A stretch of DNA of 64,000 nucleotides, taken from Gemmata massiliana (GTDB lineage Bacteria; Planctomycetota; Planctomycetia; Gemmatales; Gemmataceae). The notes beneath the pieces are model-generated. The model ran no database searches. It was not told the DNA's origin and saw only the letters and a program-made list of their open reading frames with translations. Position numbers and translations under genes: made by a program. Positions 8,742 to 16,787 of this stretch are shown piece after piece; within the stretch, counting starts at the first letter, position 1, and each line of letters opens with the position of its first letter. The stretch lies in NCBI RefSeq assembly GCF_901538265.1, contig NZ_LR593886.1, positions 744,001 to 808,000 of the forward strand. Reading direction: 5' to 3'.

Positions 8742-9293
8742 ATGCCTTTGGATAGCTTCGAGTTGCGGATCGATCCTGTAGTATTCGTGCCTGACCCCGC
8801 ACGGCACCGCTACCTACCCGTTGAGATTTGGATCAACGGGAGATTACTGCTTGATTTCGTTCAACCGATAGAACATCGACACCTTCTTGAAGAATACCGA
8901 TTGGGAGGGGGCGAAGCCGACGGGCGCCCGCCACCTGACCCGAATGAAGTGTCGTATCACCATTTACCCGCTGGCTGTGTTTTGTTGCCTCGTCGGAACC
9001 TGCTTGGTGAACCGTGGCCGCACGGCTTTGTCCTTGACCCCAACGACCCGCGAAACCGTAAATCGGCGGTTTTGGGTTGCACTTGCGGAATCATCGAGTG
9101 TTGGTTTTTGCAGGCGCTAATAACGGTTGGTGAAGCAGTTGTGACGTGGTCGGACTTCGGGCAGTTCCACCGTGATTGGCGGTACGATTTGGGGCCGTTC
9201 GTTTTTGATCGAAGTCAGTATGAATCAGAGTTGGTGAAACAACCAAGTGAGTTGGTTTCCGATCCACCGGCGCGAATTGTTACACACCGATGA
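8742..9293 (+). CDS. Conserved-looking hypothetical protein, second gene of XPB operon
   Basis: 183 residues from ATG 8742 (a GTG at 8739 is also possible); it starts 3 nt after the XPB stop and its stop overlaps the next start, so translation is probably coupled. No known domain was recognised. Visible features are a cluster LGCTCGIIECWFLQA (three cysteines), then VVTWSDFGQFHRDWRYD and a terminal FVFDRSQYESEL. It is soluble, with no signal or membrane segment. Its base composition is a little lower in GC than XPB. The position inside a helicase operon makes a role with XPB possible, but nothing in the sequence states one. Confidence 0.75.
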   Translation: MPLDSFELRIDPVVFVPDPARHRYLPVEIWINGRLLLDFVQPIEHRHLLEEYRLGGGEADGRPPPDPNEVSYHHLPAGCVLLPRRNLLGEPWPHGFVLDPNDPRNRKSAVLGCTCGIIECWFLQALITVGEAVVTWSDFGQFHRDWRYDLGPFVFDRSQYESELVKQPSELVSDPPARIVTHR

Positions 9294-9517
9294 CCAACCC
9301 GACCGCTCGATTGGCCGCGAAGTTGCATCGCCGGGTGTGCCTCGTCCTCACGGAGGACGCGGTGCTCGCGGAGGAACTGCTCGCGCGGAAGAAGCTCGCG
9401 TCCGAAGTCGCCGGGCGCCTGTCCGAAAAGGTGCTGCTCGTTCGCCCCGGGCGCCTCGACTCGGTTCTCGACGAACTCCGCAAGATGGGCCACACGCCAC
9501 AGGTAGTAGGGAAGTAA
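9290..9517 (+). CDS. Small protein (75 aa), third gene of XPB operon
   Basis: Begins 4 nt before the end of the previous gene (ATGA overlap). The protein is 75 residues, mostly one alpha/beta unit: RRVCLVLTEDAVLAEELLARKK - helix - KVLLVRPGRLDSVLDELRKMGH. GC-rich third positions match the flanking helicase genes, supporting real coding. No family recognised; it could be a small adaptor or a fold such as a half Rossmann unit. Confidence 0.7.
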   Translation: MTNPTARLAAKLHRRVCLVLTEDAVLAEELLARKKLASEVAGRLSEKVLLVRPGRLDSVLDELRKMGHTPQVVGK

Positions 9518-9599
9518 GCGAACGATCCGCCACCGCGAGGGAACGGATCGTGAGAAAAACTCGACACCCGACGCCACCTGGTCGCCATACAACACCTCG

Positions 9600-11687
9600 A
9601 TGCCCGCGATTTCCGAAACAGACTGGTCCCTTCGTTACCGTGACGCGCTCGCACGCTACGCCGAGCCGCTCCTGCGCGCGGTCGCGGACAAACTCGTGCG
9701 CCCGCGCGCGAAGCAGCCGGCCGAAGAGCTGCTCGACAAGGCCGTCGCGACCATTATCAATGCGCCGGTCATCGATCGGCGCATTAAAGACCAGCCCCCG
9801 GCCGCGCGGAAGATCCTCGCGTTCATGGGGTTGAGTCGCCAGCCGCGCTGGAAAGTCGGGCACCTGCTCACGCTGCTCGCCGCGCTCGACCACAACGACG
9901 GCTTCGCCCCGGTTCAAACGCTCCTCGAAGCCGGGTTACTGTTCCCCGAACTCGACGCCCAGGGGCCGCCGATCGACGACTTCGCCGCGTGGTTCGGCGC
10001 GGCCGGTACGCACAACGCGGTCGTGGTCGCGCTTCCCGGGGTCGCGGTCCGCGCACGCAGCGAAGATTTGGGGCTGCCGAACCTGGCGAACTCCGACCAC
10101 GAAGGCGGGACCGCGCGGCAAGCCGATGGACTCGAGTGGCCGCTGCGACTCGCAGTCGTCTGGCAGCAAGTTCACGCCGATTCGGTCCGGCTCACGCAGG
10201 GAAACACGCTCTTCAAGCGCGACCTGCTCCGGCTCCAGTCGGACGCGGTACTGGCCGCGCCGCCCGTTGACCAGAGCGCGCCCATTGCTGACGCCGGCGT
10301 GTTCTCGCTCTTGTGGGCGCACGCGGTCGGGCTGCTCACCGAGCGCGACGGCACGCTCGAAACCGGGGCGTTCCCACCGGTGTGGGAGGGGCCGTTATTC
10401 CCACTCCTCACGGACCTGTTCGCCGCGCTGCCGCTCGTGGAGTCATGGAACCCGCTCGTGGGGTATGCCCCCACGGAAAACGGACTGTCGGCTACTCCCA
10501 CCGCGGGGCTGCTCGCGCTCCTGCTCGCGCGCGACTTCGTTCACCCGGATGCGGTCGCGGAGTGGCTGTGGTCCCAGCACCCGTCGTGGGCCGGGGCGCT
10601 CCCCGCAGAGTCCGCAAAGGACCGCGGGGCGGGCTGGGTCCGCGGGTTCCTGCTCGGCGTCGGGTACCCGCTGGGCGTGGTCGAGGTATCCGGGGATCTC
10701 GTGCGACTGTCCGCGTTCGGCCGGTTCGCGCTGTTCGGTGAGAAGGAGCCGCCCGCGCCGCCCACGTTCCCCCAAACGCTCCTGGTCCAGCCGAACGCCG
10801 AGGTGCTCGCGTACCGGCAGGGGCTGACGCCCGCGCTGATCGCGTCGCTGTCGCGGTTCGCGGGGTGGAAGGGGATCGGCCCCGCGTGTACGCTCGAACT
10901 CACGCCCGAACAGACCTACCGCGGGCTGGAGTCCGGGCTCACGCTGCCGATGATCGTGCAGACGCTCAACCGACACGGTACGCGCCCGGTTCCCGCCGGA
11001 GTTGCGGACCTGCTCCAGCGGTGGGCCAGCAAGCGCGAGCGCATCACGGTTTTCGCGTCCGCGGTGCTGGTCGAGTTCCAGACGCCGGCCGAACTCGACG
11101 CGGCCGTGGCACGCGGCGTAGTCGCGCTGCGGCTCACGGACCGCATCGGCATGACCGCGGACGGGGGGGAGCCGTCGCTCTCGCACCTCCGGCTCATTGG
11201 GAACCGCGATTACGAATCGAAGCCGCAGCGGTGCCTCACGACCGCCGACGACGGCGTGACGCTGACCGTGGACACACCCCAAGCCGACCTGCTCCTGGAA
11301 GCGGAAATCGGGCAGTTCGCGGAACCGCTCCCGATCGAGCCGAACGGCACGCGCCGGTTCCGGCTCACGCCCGCGTCGCTCCGGCGCGCGATCGAGAATG
11401 GCCGGCCGCTCGCGGAACTCGACGGGTGGTTCGTCGAGCGCAGCGGAGCGCCGCTCTCGGCCGCGGGGAGATTACTGTTACTCGGCTCGCAGCTACCCTC
11501 CCCACAAGCATTCCGGCTGCTCGTGGTGAAGCTGCCGACGGTCGAAGTCGCCGACGGTGTGATGCAGTGGCCCGGAACGCGGGCACTTGTCGCCGAGCGC
11601 CTCGGACCGCAAGCGGTGAGTGTGGACGAAGAACAATTCGAGGCGTTCCGCACCGCGCTCAAAGAACTAGGCGTCAATGTGGCGTGA
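9600..11687 (+). CDS. XPB-partner protein with helicase-associated (Helicase_C_3/XPB N-terminal-like) domain
   Basis: 695 residues. The central/C-terminal half (TLLVQPNAEVLAYRQGLTP, then LELTPEQTYRGLESGLTLPMI and RPVPAGVADLLQRWA) resembles the XPB/Ssl2 N-terminal-like 'helicase C-terminal 3' domain found in stand-alone bacterial proteins encoded beside XPB, as in the mycobacterial ercc3 neighbourhood. The N-terminal ~300 residues are helical (LRAVADKLVRPRAKQPAEELLDKAV; FMGLSRQPRWKVGHLLTLLAAL) and may be winged-helix-like. No ATPase motifs are present, so it is probably a DNA-binding or regulatory partner of the helicase, 82 nt downstream in the same operon. Confidence 0.8.
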   Translation: MPAISETDWSLRYRDALARYAEPLLRAVADKLVRPRAKQPAEELLDKAVATIINAPVIDRRIKDQPPAARKILAFMGLSRQPRWKVGHLLTLLAALDHNDGFAPVQTLLEAGLLFPELDAQGPPIDDFAAWFGAAGTHNAVVVALPGVAVRARSEDLGLPNLANSDHEGGTARQADGLEWPLRLAVVWQQVHADSVRLTQGNTLFKRDLLRLQSDAVLAAPPVDQSAPIADAGVFSLLWAHAVGLLTERDGTLETGAFPPVWEGPLFPLLTDLFAALPLVESWNPLVGYAPTENGLSATPTAGLLALLLARDFVHPDAVAEWLWSQHPSWAGALPAESAKDRGAGWVRGFLLGVGYPLGVVEVSGDLVRLSAFGRFALFGEKEPPAPPTFPQTLLVQPNAEVLAYRQGLTPALIASLSRFAGWKGIGPACTLELTPEQTYRGLESGLTLPMIVQTLNRHGTRPVPAGVADLLQRWASKRERITVFASAVLVEFQTPAELDAAVARGVVALRLTDRIGMTADGGEPSLSHLRLIGNRDYESKPQRCLTTADDGVTLTVDTPQADLLLEAEIGQFAEPLPIEPNGTRRFRLTPASLRRAIENGRPLAELDGWFVERSGAPLSAAGRLLLLGSQLPSPQAFRLLVVKLPTVEVADGVMQWPGTRALVAERLGPQAVSVDEEQFEAFRTALKELGVNVA

Positions 11688-11696
11688 GTGCGATTC

Positions 11697-11864
11697 GGGC
11701 GAACGGCCGGTGTGAGCCGGCCGGTGGTGACTTTTCGGCCCGATGCAAAAGTAATTCGACCGGATCAAGAGCGCGACACGAGTCGCATTCTGAATCCGGT
11801 CGATCCTGTGGATCCTGTCAAAAACTCTTCGTGGTTCTCCCGGCCGGCTGACACCGGCGTTCAC
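11697..11864. repeat. REP-like inverted pair enclosing a degenerate 'atcctgt' repeat
   Basis: Copies at 11697-11726 and 11836-11864 are inverted versions of one motif (gaacggccggtgtgagccgg type), each forming a small hairpin with ggccgg or gccgg arms. Between them, 11780-11825 carries gatcctgtggatcctgtcaa, a tandem of the decamer-like unit atcctgtcga/atcctgtgg. A related gcgaacggcc start is seen at about 3769. This sits between the XPB operon and a convergent secreted gene and may also act as a transcription barrier. Confidence 0.7.
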
Positions 11865-11865
11865 A

Positions 11866-12402
11866 TTAGTGGCTCGCGATTTCGCCCGTGGACGACACGG
11901 GTTGCGATTGGGGCTCGCCGGTCCAGATCTGGGCCAGTTCCCGGTACTCGGCTTCGAGCCGGGCGAGGACCGCTTCGCGCTGGGCCGGGTCGTCCACCAT
12001 CAGGCGCTCGACGCGGTTGATGGTGTGGCGCGCGTAGAGCAGACGCGGGTCGCGCAGGGTCGGGTGCATCGTTTCGAGCGTCGCCCGCGACCCGGGCGCG
12101 TCCCGGAACAGGTCCACCATGACCACGGCCGTGGTCGCGAGGTCCGCGTCGCGGGTGACGAGCCGGGCGGCGAACTGGTCGGCCAGCACGCGGCGCCGGG
12201 CGGACTCTTCGCCCTTGGCCACGATATCGTCGCGCTCGTCGGTCACCCGCTGCTGTTCCGCCTCGGCCGTTGCGAAGTTCCACACGTCCAGCCCCACGCT
12301 CCGGGACCACTTCGGAGCGAGCGCGTGAGCGGCGACCATGCTGATGCTCAGCCCGACCAGAACGGCCGCGGACGCGGCACCGGGGCGACGGATCGTAGCC
12401 AT
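11866..12402 (-). CDS. Secreted/membrane-anchored protein, 'R-S-V-G-x-D-V-W-N' family, copy 2
   Basis: 178 residues. The N-terminus has a short basic start then a hydrophobic segment (residues ~11-27), a signal or anchor. It is followed by SRSVGLDVWNF, an N-x-x-x-A-E-A-E-Q-Q coiled coil, and a helical body (RRRVLADQFAARLVTRDADLATTAVVMVDLFRD). The neighbouring gene at 12523-13005 has the same plan and the same S-V-G-x-D-V-W-N motif, so the two are tandem paralogues. No known domain was recognised; probably a periplasmic helical protein. The C-terminus is polar and ends before a REP-like element. Confidence 0.75.
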   Translation of the reverse strand: MATIRRPGAASAAVLVGLSISMVAAHALAPKWSRSVGLDVWNFATAEAEQQRVTDERDDIVAKGEESARRRVLADQFAARLVTRDADLATTAVVMVDLFRDAPGSRATLETMHPTLRDPRLLYARHTINRVERLMVDDPAQREAVLARLEAEYRELAQIWTGEPQSQPVSSTGEIASH

Positions 12403-12522
12403 ATCGGGAAACCTCGTAGCGTCGGGGACACGTGCGGGCGCCGGGGGGAACGCCCCGGCACTCCGCCGGGGCGTTGGAGAGATCCCGCCCGGTGAAACGG
12501 GCGAAGTCTGCGTGGCGCGAGC

Positions 12523-13005
12523 TCAGTGGGTGGCGCTGAGGGCGATCAGCTCTTGTAACTCGTCTTCGAGGCGCTCGGCGAGGTCCGCGCGGGCACCGGC
12601 CGGCGCGCGGAGGAGGGCAAAGGAGATCACGTTTCGGGCCGCTTTTTCCTGGTCGGTGGCCCCGGGGTAGGTCACGCGGATCAGGGTCTGGTACTCCGCG
12701 CGGGGCGCGTTCAGTTCGGTGAACTTCTCGGTCACCTCGGCGAGGGTCGTGCGCCCGGCGAGCAGGTCGTCGATGAGGGCCTCCTTCACCACGATCCGGC
12801 GCATGATGACGTCGCCCTGGGCGTCCAGTTGGCCGCGCTTCTCGGTCGATTCCTCAAGCTGCGATTGGAGTTCGGGAACGTTCCACACGTCCGCGCCGAC
12901 GGACCGGGCCAGCGTCGTTTGGCTCGCGAGAAGCGCGAAGCACGCGAGCACAGCGGCAGTGGCGATGAGGCGCGGGCGAGCGGTCGCGGTCAGGGTGGCG
13001 AACAA
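12523..13005 (-). CDS. Secreted/membrane-anchored protein, 'R-S-V-G-x-D-V-W-N' family, copy 1
   Basis: 160 residues. A hydrophobic N-terminal segment (LIATAAVLACFALLASQTT) is followed by ARSVGADVWNVPELQSQLEE, a predicted coiled coil, then R-R-I-V-V-K-E-A-L-I-D-D-L-L-A-G-R-T-T-L-A-E-V and FTELNAPRAEYQTLIRVTYPG. It shares domain plan and signature with the downstream gene at 11866-12402, 120 nt away on the same strand, and probably forms an operon with it. Function unknown; the K-E-x-x-x-x-x-L-x-x-G-R-x-T-L-x-E block is likely the conserved core of the family. Confidence 0.75.
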   Translation of the reverse strand: MFATLTATARPRLIATAAVLACFALLASQTTLARSVGADVWNVPELQSQLEESTEKRGQLDAQGDVIMRRIVVKEALIDDLLAGRTTLAEVTEKFTELNAPRAEYQTLIRVTYPGATDQEKAARNVISFALLRAPAGARADLAERLEDELQELIALSATH

Positions 13006-13644
13006 GGATCAGGCTCCGTCGGAACAGTGTGTAACCCCCCCATGCCCGTCTGCCACATGCGGCAGAGGGTGAGCAAATGTCGGCCGACGAAACGCCCACT
13101 GGAAACCGTCGGGGACGGTCCCGGTCTGCGGTGTCGGAGGGGGAGGCAGTCAGCACACGGTTAACCGAGCGGGGGCGATCCGCGGGTTATGGCCGGTACT
13201 GTTCGCGGGGGACCGTGCGGGTGTGCCTTCGCACATAAAACCGCAACGAGCAACGCCCGCTCTGGCGAGGACCGTTCGTCTCATTCCGGGTCAGTGTTCC
13301 AGGCCGACTCGGATCGCGAACGGTAGGGGTGGGGAGTTCTGCTCTTCGCTCTTTAGATAGTTCCGGCTACCCGAGAGCAATCTAACATTAATTCATAATG
13401 CAACACCCGAGCCGTGCAGCAGATTTCTTGTGTCATTATTGCAAGTCCTTGTTAAGGAAGAACTTGCGAAATGAGTTTTTCTCGTGTGGATTCCCGAACT
13501 GTCTCGTTCTGCCCGACTGTGAGGCGAATTCTGCTGTGATTCGGTACACTTAACGAAGTGAGAATATCGCGAACAAAATTCCTTCACAAGTCGCGGGTGG
13601 CTCGCGCCGGGAGCGTCGAGTAAGATGCGCGAACTCGGTCCCGA
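13006..13644. other. Intergenic region, no gene seen
   Basis: About 640 nt between divergent genes. The first 350 nt are GC-rich, with a small hairpin near 13050 (ctgcc-acatg-cggcag). From about 13380 to 13580 it becomes AT-richer than its surroundings, which fits a promoter/regulatory zone for the permease gene. Open frames here lack codon bias and look like chance. Confidence 0.5.
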
Positions 13645-14769
13645 ATGGCCGCGCGCGAGAACCCGATGCCCGCACCCGATCCGCCGCCCGACCCCGGACC
13701 CGCGCCCCTCGTACCCGCGCCCCTCGTACCCGCGAAGTGGCGCGACCCAGACATTATATACACCGTCACGCTCCTGCTCGTGGGGGCCGCGGCCGGCTGG
13801 TACCTGATGCTGCAACTCGCGTCGGTGCTGCGCCCGCTACTGGTCGCGGTGTTCCTCGCTTACGTGCTGATGCCGTACCACTCGCGGTTGCGCAAGCACG
13901 TCGGCACGCCCGCGTCGATCGTGACCCTCGCCGGGGGCACGGCCGGGGTGCTCGTGGGGCTGGCGTTCGTCACGTCCGCCAGCGTGCTCGCGCTCCGCGA
14001 CGACGTGCCTCAACTCGAACAGCGCGCCGACACCTTACTGACGAGTTTGGAAGAGACGATTGGGTCATACGCTCCCTGGATCACGCCCATCGATACCGGG
14101 CGCCCGATGCGCGGGCAGGTCGTCGAGCAGATCACGATCATCGTCCGGTTGGGGCTCAACGTGGCCGCGACCGCGATGCTCGAAGCGGGCGTGGTCGCGC
14201 TCTACCTGCTGTTCCTGTTGCTCGAGGGCGCGCGATTCCCGGACCGGGTCCGGCGCGCGTACCCCGAGGACCGCGCCGAGCAGATCCTGCAAATGGCCGG
14301 GCAGGTGAACGCGGCCGTCATCAGTTATCTGAAGGCGAAGGTGAAATCGAGCCTGTTCCTCGCGGTGCCGGTCGGCGTGGTGCTGGGCGCGGTGGGCGTG
14401 AAGTTCGCGCTCCTGTGGGCGGTGCTGACGTTCCTCTGCAACTTCATCCCGTACATCGGGACCGTCGCCGCTTACGTGCTGCCGGTCGGGTTCACGTTCC
14501 TGTGGTTCGGACCGGCGTGGCAGCCGTTCGCCGCGGCCGGGCTGTTACTGGTGTGCCACGGGGTGTCCGCGTCGGTCCTCGAACCGATGATTATCGGCAA
14601 CGCGGTCGGCGTCAGCCCGCTGGTGATTCTCGGTTCGCTCGCGTTCTGGGGGCTGCTCTGGGGCGTGCCGGGCATGTTCCTCGCGGTCCCGCTCACGGCC
14701 GTGATGGTCCTCGTGATGGAACACTTCGACCAGACGCGCGCGGTCGCGAAGCTCCTCAAGGGCGGGTGA
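13645..14769 (+). CDS. AI-2E family (PerM-type) membrane permease
   Basis: 374 residues from ATG 13645 (ATG 13666 is an alternative). A Pro-rich N-terminal tail containing a short tandem duplication (APLVP repeated) precedes about eight hydrophobic segments: two at residues ~30-90, one at ~90-115, and the rest after residue ~165 (TAMLEAGVVALYLLFLLLEG, FLAVPVGVVLGAVGVKFALL, NFIPYIGTVAAYVLPVGFTF and on). The loop before the fourth segment, the ARFPDR-V-R-R-A-Y-P block and N-F-I-P-Y-I-G are hallmarks of the AI-2E transporter/PerM family. Members export various solutes or act as Na+/H+ antiporters; the substrate is unknown here. Confidence 0.88.
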   Translation: MAARENPMPAPDPPPDPGPAPLVPAPLVPAKWRDPDIIYTVTLLLVGAAAGWYLMLQLASVLRPLLVAVFLAYVLMPYHSRLRKHVGTPASIVTLAGGTAGVLVGLAFVTSASVLALRDDVPQLEQRADTLLTSLEETIGSYAPWITPIDTGRPMRGQVVEQITIIVRLGLNVAATAMLEAGVVALYLLFLLLEGARFPDRVRRAYPEDRAEQILQMAGQVNAAVISYLKAKVKSSLFLAVPVGVVLGAVGVKFALLWAVLTFLCNFIPYIGTVAAYVLPVGFTFLWFGPAWQPFAAAGLLLVCHGVSASVLEPMIIGNAVGVSPLVILGSLAFWGLLWGVPGMFLAVPLTAVMVLVMEHFDQTRAVAKLLKGG

Positions 14770-14882
14770 TTCGAGAACGCTATTAACGAGCAAGAGCCTC
14801 ACCTTCGCGCCCTGCTCCACGAACCACTCACCCACCTGCCGTGTCTGCACCAGCGCTCACAACTCAAACGGAGGGCGGGAGA

Positions 14883-15293
14883 GTGCGAACGGTGCGCGAG
14901 GTCATGGTGGCGTGGGGAGAGGCGTGGAACGGGCACGACGCGGACGCGCTCGCGGCGCTCTACCACGACGACGCGGTCAACCACCAGGTCGCGTTCGGCG
15001 CCCCGCGCGTCGGGCGCGAGGCGATGCGCGAAGACTTTCGCGCGTTCTTCGCCGCGTTCCCGGACAGTTACACCCACGTCGAGGTCACACTGATCGACGG
15101 CGCCCGCGCCGCGGTGGAGTGGGTCGGCGGCGCGACGTGGACCGGCCCGTTCGCCGGGCGCGCCCCGACCGGGGCGCCGTTCGCGCTCCGCGGGTGCGGG
15201 TTCTTCGTCATCGTGGACGGCAAAATCAAGGCCCAGCGCGGCTACGTGGACCGTGCGACGTGGTTCGGTCAACTCGGGCTGCCGATCATTTGA
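14883..15293 (+). CDS. SnoaL-like (NTF2-fold) protein
   Basis: 136 residues if started at the GTG at 14883, which has cggaggg 7-8 nt upstream; an in-frame GTG at 14841 lacks an RBS. The NTF2-like fold is indicated by an N-terminal helix VREVMVAWGEAWNGHDADALAALYHDD, F-R-A-F-F-A-A-F-P-D-S-Y-T-H-V-E, then W-x-G-x-x-T-G and the closing strand pair GCGFFVIVDGKIKAQRGYVD. This is the SnoaL/ester-cyclase pattern used for small-molecule binding or isomerisation. Substrate unknown; it follows the permease by 113 nt. Confidence 0.85.
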   Translation: MRTVREVMVAWGEAWNGHDADALAALYHDDAVNHQVAFGAPRVGREAMREDFRAFFAAFPDSYTHVEVTLIDGARAAVEWVGGATWTGPFAGRAPTGAPFALRGCGFFVIVDGKIKAQRGYVDRATWFGQLGLPII

Positions 15294-15406
15294 CGGTTCG
15301 CGGCGGGCCGGAGGCTTTTGGCGCCCGACTTGCATCTGGGGCGATCAGAAGTAACCTGTTCCCAGCGGGAGTAATTCGCTCCCACCCCTCTTAATGAGGC
15401 CCAGTC

Positions 15407-15979
15407 ATGCTCGTTCGTTCCCTTTCGGTTCTGGCCCTCGTGCTGGCCCCGGTCGTTGCCCGCGCGGCCGACGAAGAGAACCCGTACAAGACCACCAAGG
15501 TCGGTGACTTCGCCACGTACAAGATGACCACGAAGGTCGGTGGGTTCAACATCAACGGTACGGTGACCCAGACCGTGACCGAAAAGAGCGACAAGGAAGC
15601 CACCGTCAAGGCGTCCGGGTCCGTTGAGTTCAACGGCAACAAGATGGACATCCCGGCCACGGAGCAGAAGATCGACCTGACCAAGCCGTTCGACCCGACG
15701 AAGGCCGCGAACCTGCCGGGCGGGGCCGAGGCCAAGATCGAGAAGGGCAAAGAGGGGAAGGAAAAGGTCAAGGTCGGCGACAAGGAGTACTCCACCGCCT
15801 GGACCGAGTACACCGCGAAGATGAAGGTCATGGGCCAAGAAATCGACGCCAAGATCAAGACCTGGACCGCGAAGGACGTGCCCGCGGGCGGGCTGGTGAA
15901 GATGACCATGACCGCCTCGATCGCCGGCCAGGACATGGAAGTGATGATGGAACTCACCGAATCTGGCAACAAGAAGTAA
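15407..15979 (+). CDS. Secreted lysine-rich hypothetical protein
   Basis: 190 residues from ATG 15407 with gagg 7 nt upstream. Residues 1-20 are a clear signal peptide (cleavage near A-R-A-A-D). The mature protein is beta-rich, very rich in Lys, Thr and Glu (VKVGDKEYSTAWTEYTAKMKV, where a tyrosine/threonine strand is followed by KVMGQEIDAKIKTWTAKDVPAGG). It lacks cysteines and known motifs. The pattern of a periplasmic or outer-surface beta protein resembles lipocalin-like or DUF-type planctomycete exported proteins. A GC-rich hairpin follows the stop. Confidence 0.8.
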   Translation: MLVRSLSVLALVLAPVVARAADEENPYKTTKVGDFATYKMTTKVGGFNINGTVTQTVTEKSDKEATVKASGSVEFNGNKMDIPATEQKIDLTKPFDPTKAANLPGGAEAKIEKGKEGKEKVKVGDKEYSTAWTEYTAKMKVMGQEIDAKIKTWTAKDVPAGGLVKMTMTASIAGQDMEVMMELTESGNKK

Positions 15980-16004
15980 CTCGCGCAACTGCGCGTTCAT
16001 ACCG

Positions 16005-16040
16005 CCGCCCGGCGCCGGGATTCGTTCCGGCGCCGGGCGG
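16005..16040 (+). terminator. Hairpin terminator after the secreted Lys-rich gene
   Basis: Two perfect 14-nt arms (16005-16018, 16027-16040) with an 8-nt loop, 25 nt after the stop codon. No strong T run follows, so termination may be partial. Confidence 0.6.
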
Positions 16041-16069
16041 TGGCATTTCCCGGCGCGAAGCATAAGGAA

Positions 16070-16222
16070 GAGCCGCGGATTACGCTGATGACGCAGATCA
16101 GACGAGAGCGTGGTTTGGTTTCTGTGGCGCCGGATGAAGTGCCTCGCCGTTTCGGGTGAGCAAGTCGTGGCCGAGCCATCTATTCTTTGAATCCTGTCGA
16201 TCTTGTTAATCCTGTCAAAATG
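16070..16222. repeat. Degenerate dispersed repeats in intergenic region
   Basis: This gene-free stretch holds two decayed tandem motifs. One (16074-16103) reads as related 10-12-nt units, cggattacgctg / atgacgcagatc. The other (16187-16219) reads tcctgtcgatcttgttaatcctgtc, three units of the same tcctgt motif seen at 11805-11820. From 16230 to 16418 the sequence is AT-richer and probably carries the promoter of the phosphatase gene. No coding signal. Confidence 0.55.
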
Positions 16223-16418
16223 GGCCTTCGTCACTCGATGCGACTGACGGTTGCAAGAAGTGGATGACAATCGACATTTCGTATTTGTATTTTTGCTCTG
16301 TTTGATCGCGAATTTGAGTGGATTGTTAGCCGGGATTCCGTCGCATGCGGTCGAGAATGATGGGCTTTGCAACAAATGTTAACCTGAAGTGGTAACGCGT
16401 CTCGGCACGGAGAACGGG

Positions 16419-16763
16419 ATGGCGGCCGACGCGGTGCGAGCGCTGTTCGTCTGTGAGGGCAACCGGCACCGCAGCCCGACGGCCGAGAAGCTGTACTCCG
16501 CAACGCCCGAAATCGCGGCGCGTTCGGCGGGGCTGTCTTCACTGGCTCGGGTGGAACTCACCGAAGAGTTGCTCGCGTGGGCGGACGTGGTATTCGTGAT
16601 GGAAGCCCGGCTCGAAAAGCTCATCCGGCGCCGGTTCGCTCATGTGCTCGGCGAGAAGAAGCTCGTCTGCCTGAAGATCCCCGACGACTACCAGTTCATG
16701 CAGTCGGAGCTGATTGCGGTGCTGACCGACCGGCTCGCCCCTCACCTCGGCGAACCGAAGTGA
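16419..16763 (+). CDS. Small low-molecular-weight-type protein tyrosine phosphatase
   Basis: 114 residues from ATG 16419 (cggaga upstream); a GTG at 16389 is less likely. The P-loop C-x5-R-S is at residues 12-19 (C12, R18), directly after the first strand LFVC, as in low-molecular-weight phosphatases. The general acid loop is probably KIPDDYQFMQSELI, in which D-D-Y matches the I-P-D-x-Y pattern of the short LMW-PTP-like branch. It is ~40 residues shorter than classical LMW-PTP. Likely dephosphorylates protein phosphotyrosine or a small-molecule phosphate in the cytoplasm. Confidence 0.85.
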   Translation: MAADAVRALFVCEGNRHRSPTAEKLYSATPEIAARSAGLSSLARVELTEELLAWADVVFVMEARLEKLIRRRFAHVLGEKKLVCLKIPDDYQFMQSELIAVLTDRLAPHLGEPK

Positions 16764-16787
16764 GGACATTTCGCCGTCGCGACCGGG

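Noticed and set aside
13690-13735. Short tandem repeat at the start of the AI-2E-type permease
   Set aside because: It is a two-unit in-frame duplication of a Pro/Ala/Leu/Val segment in a disordered tail; nothing more is needed to explain it.
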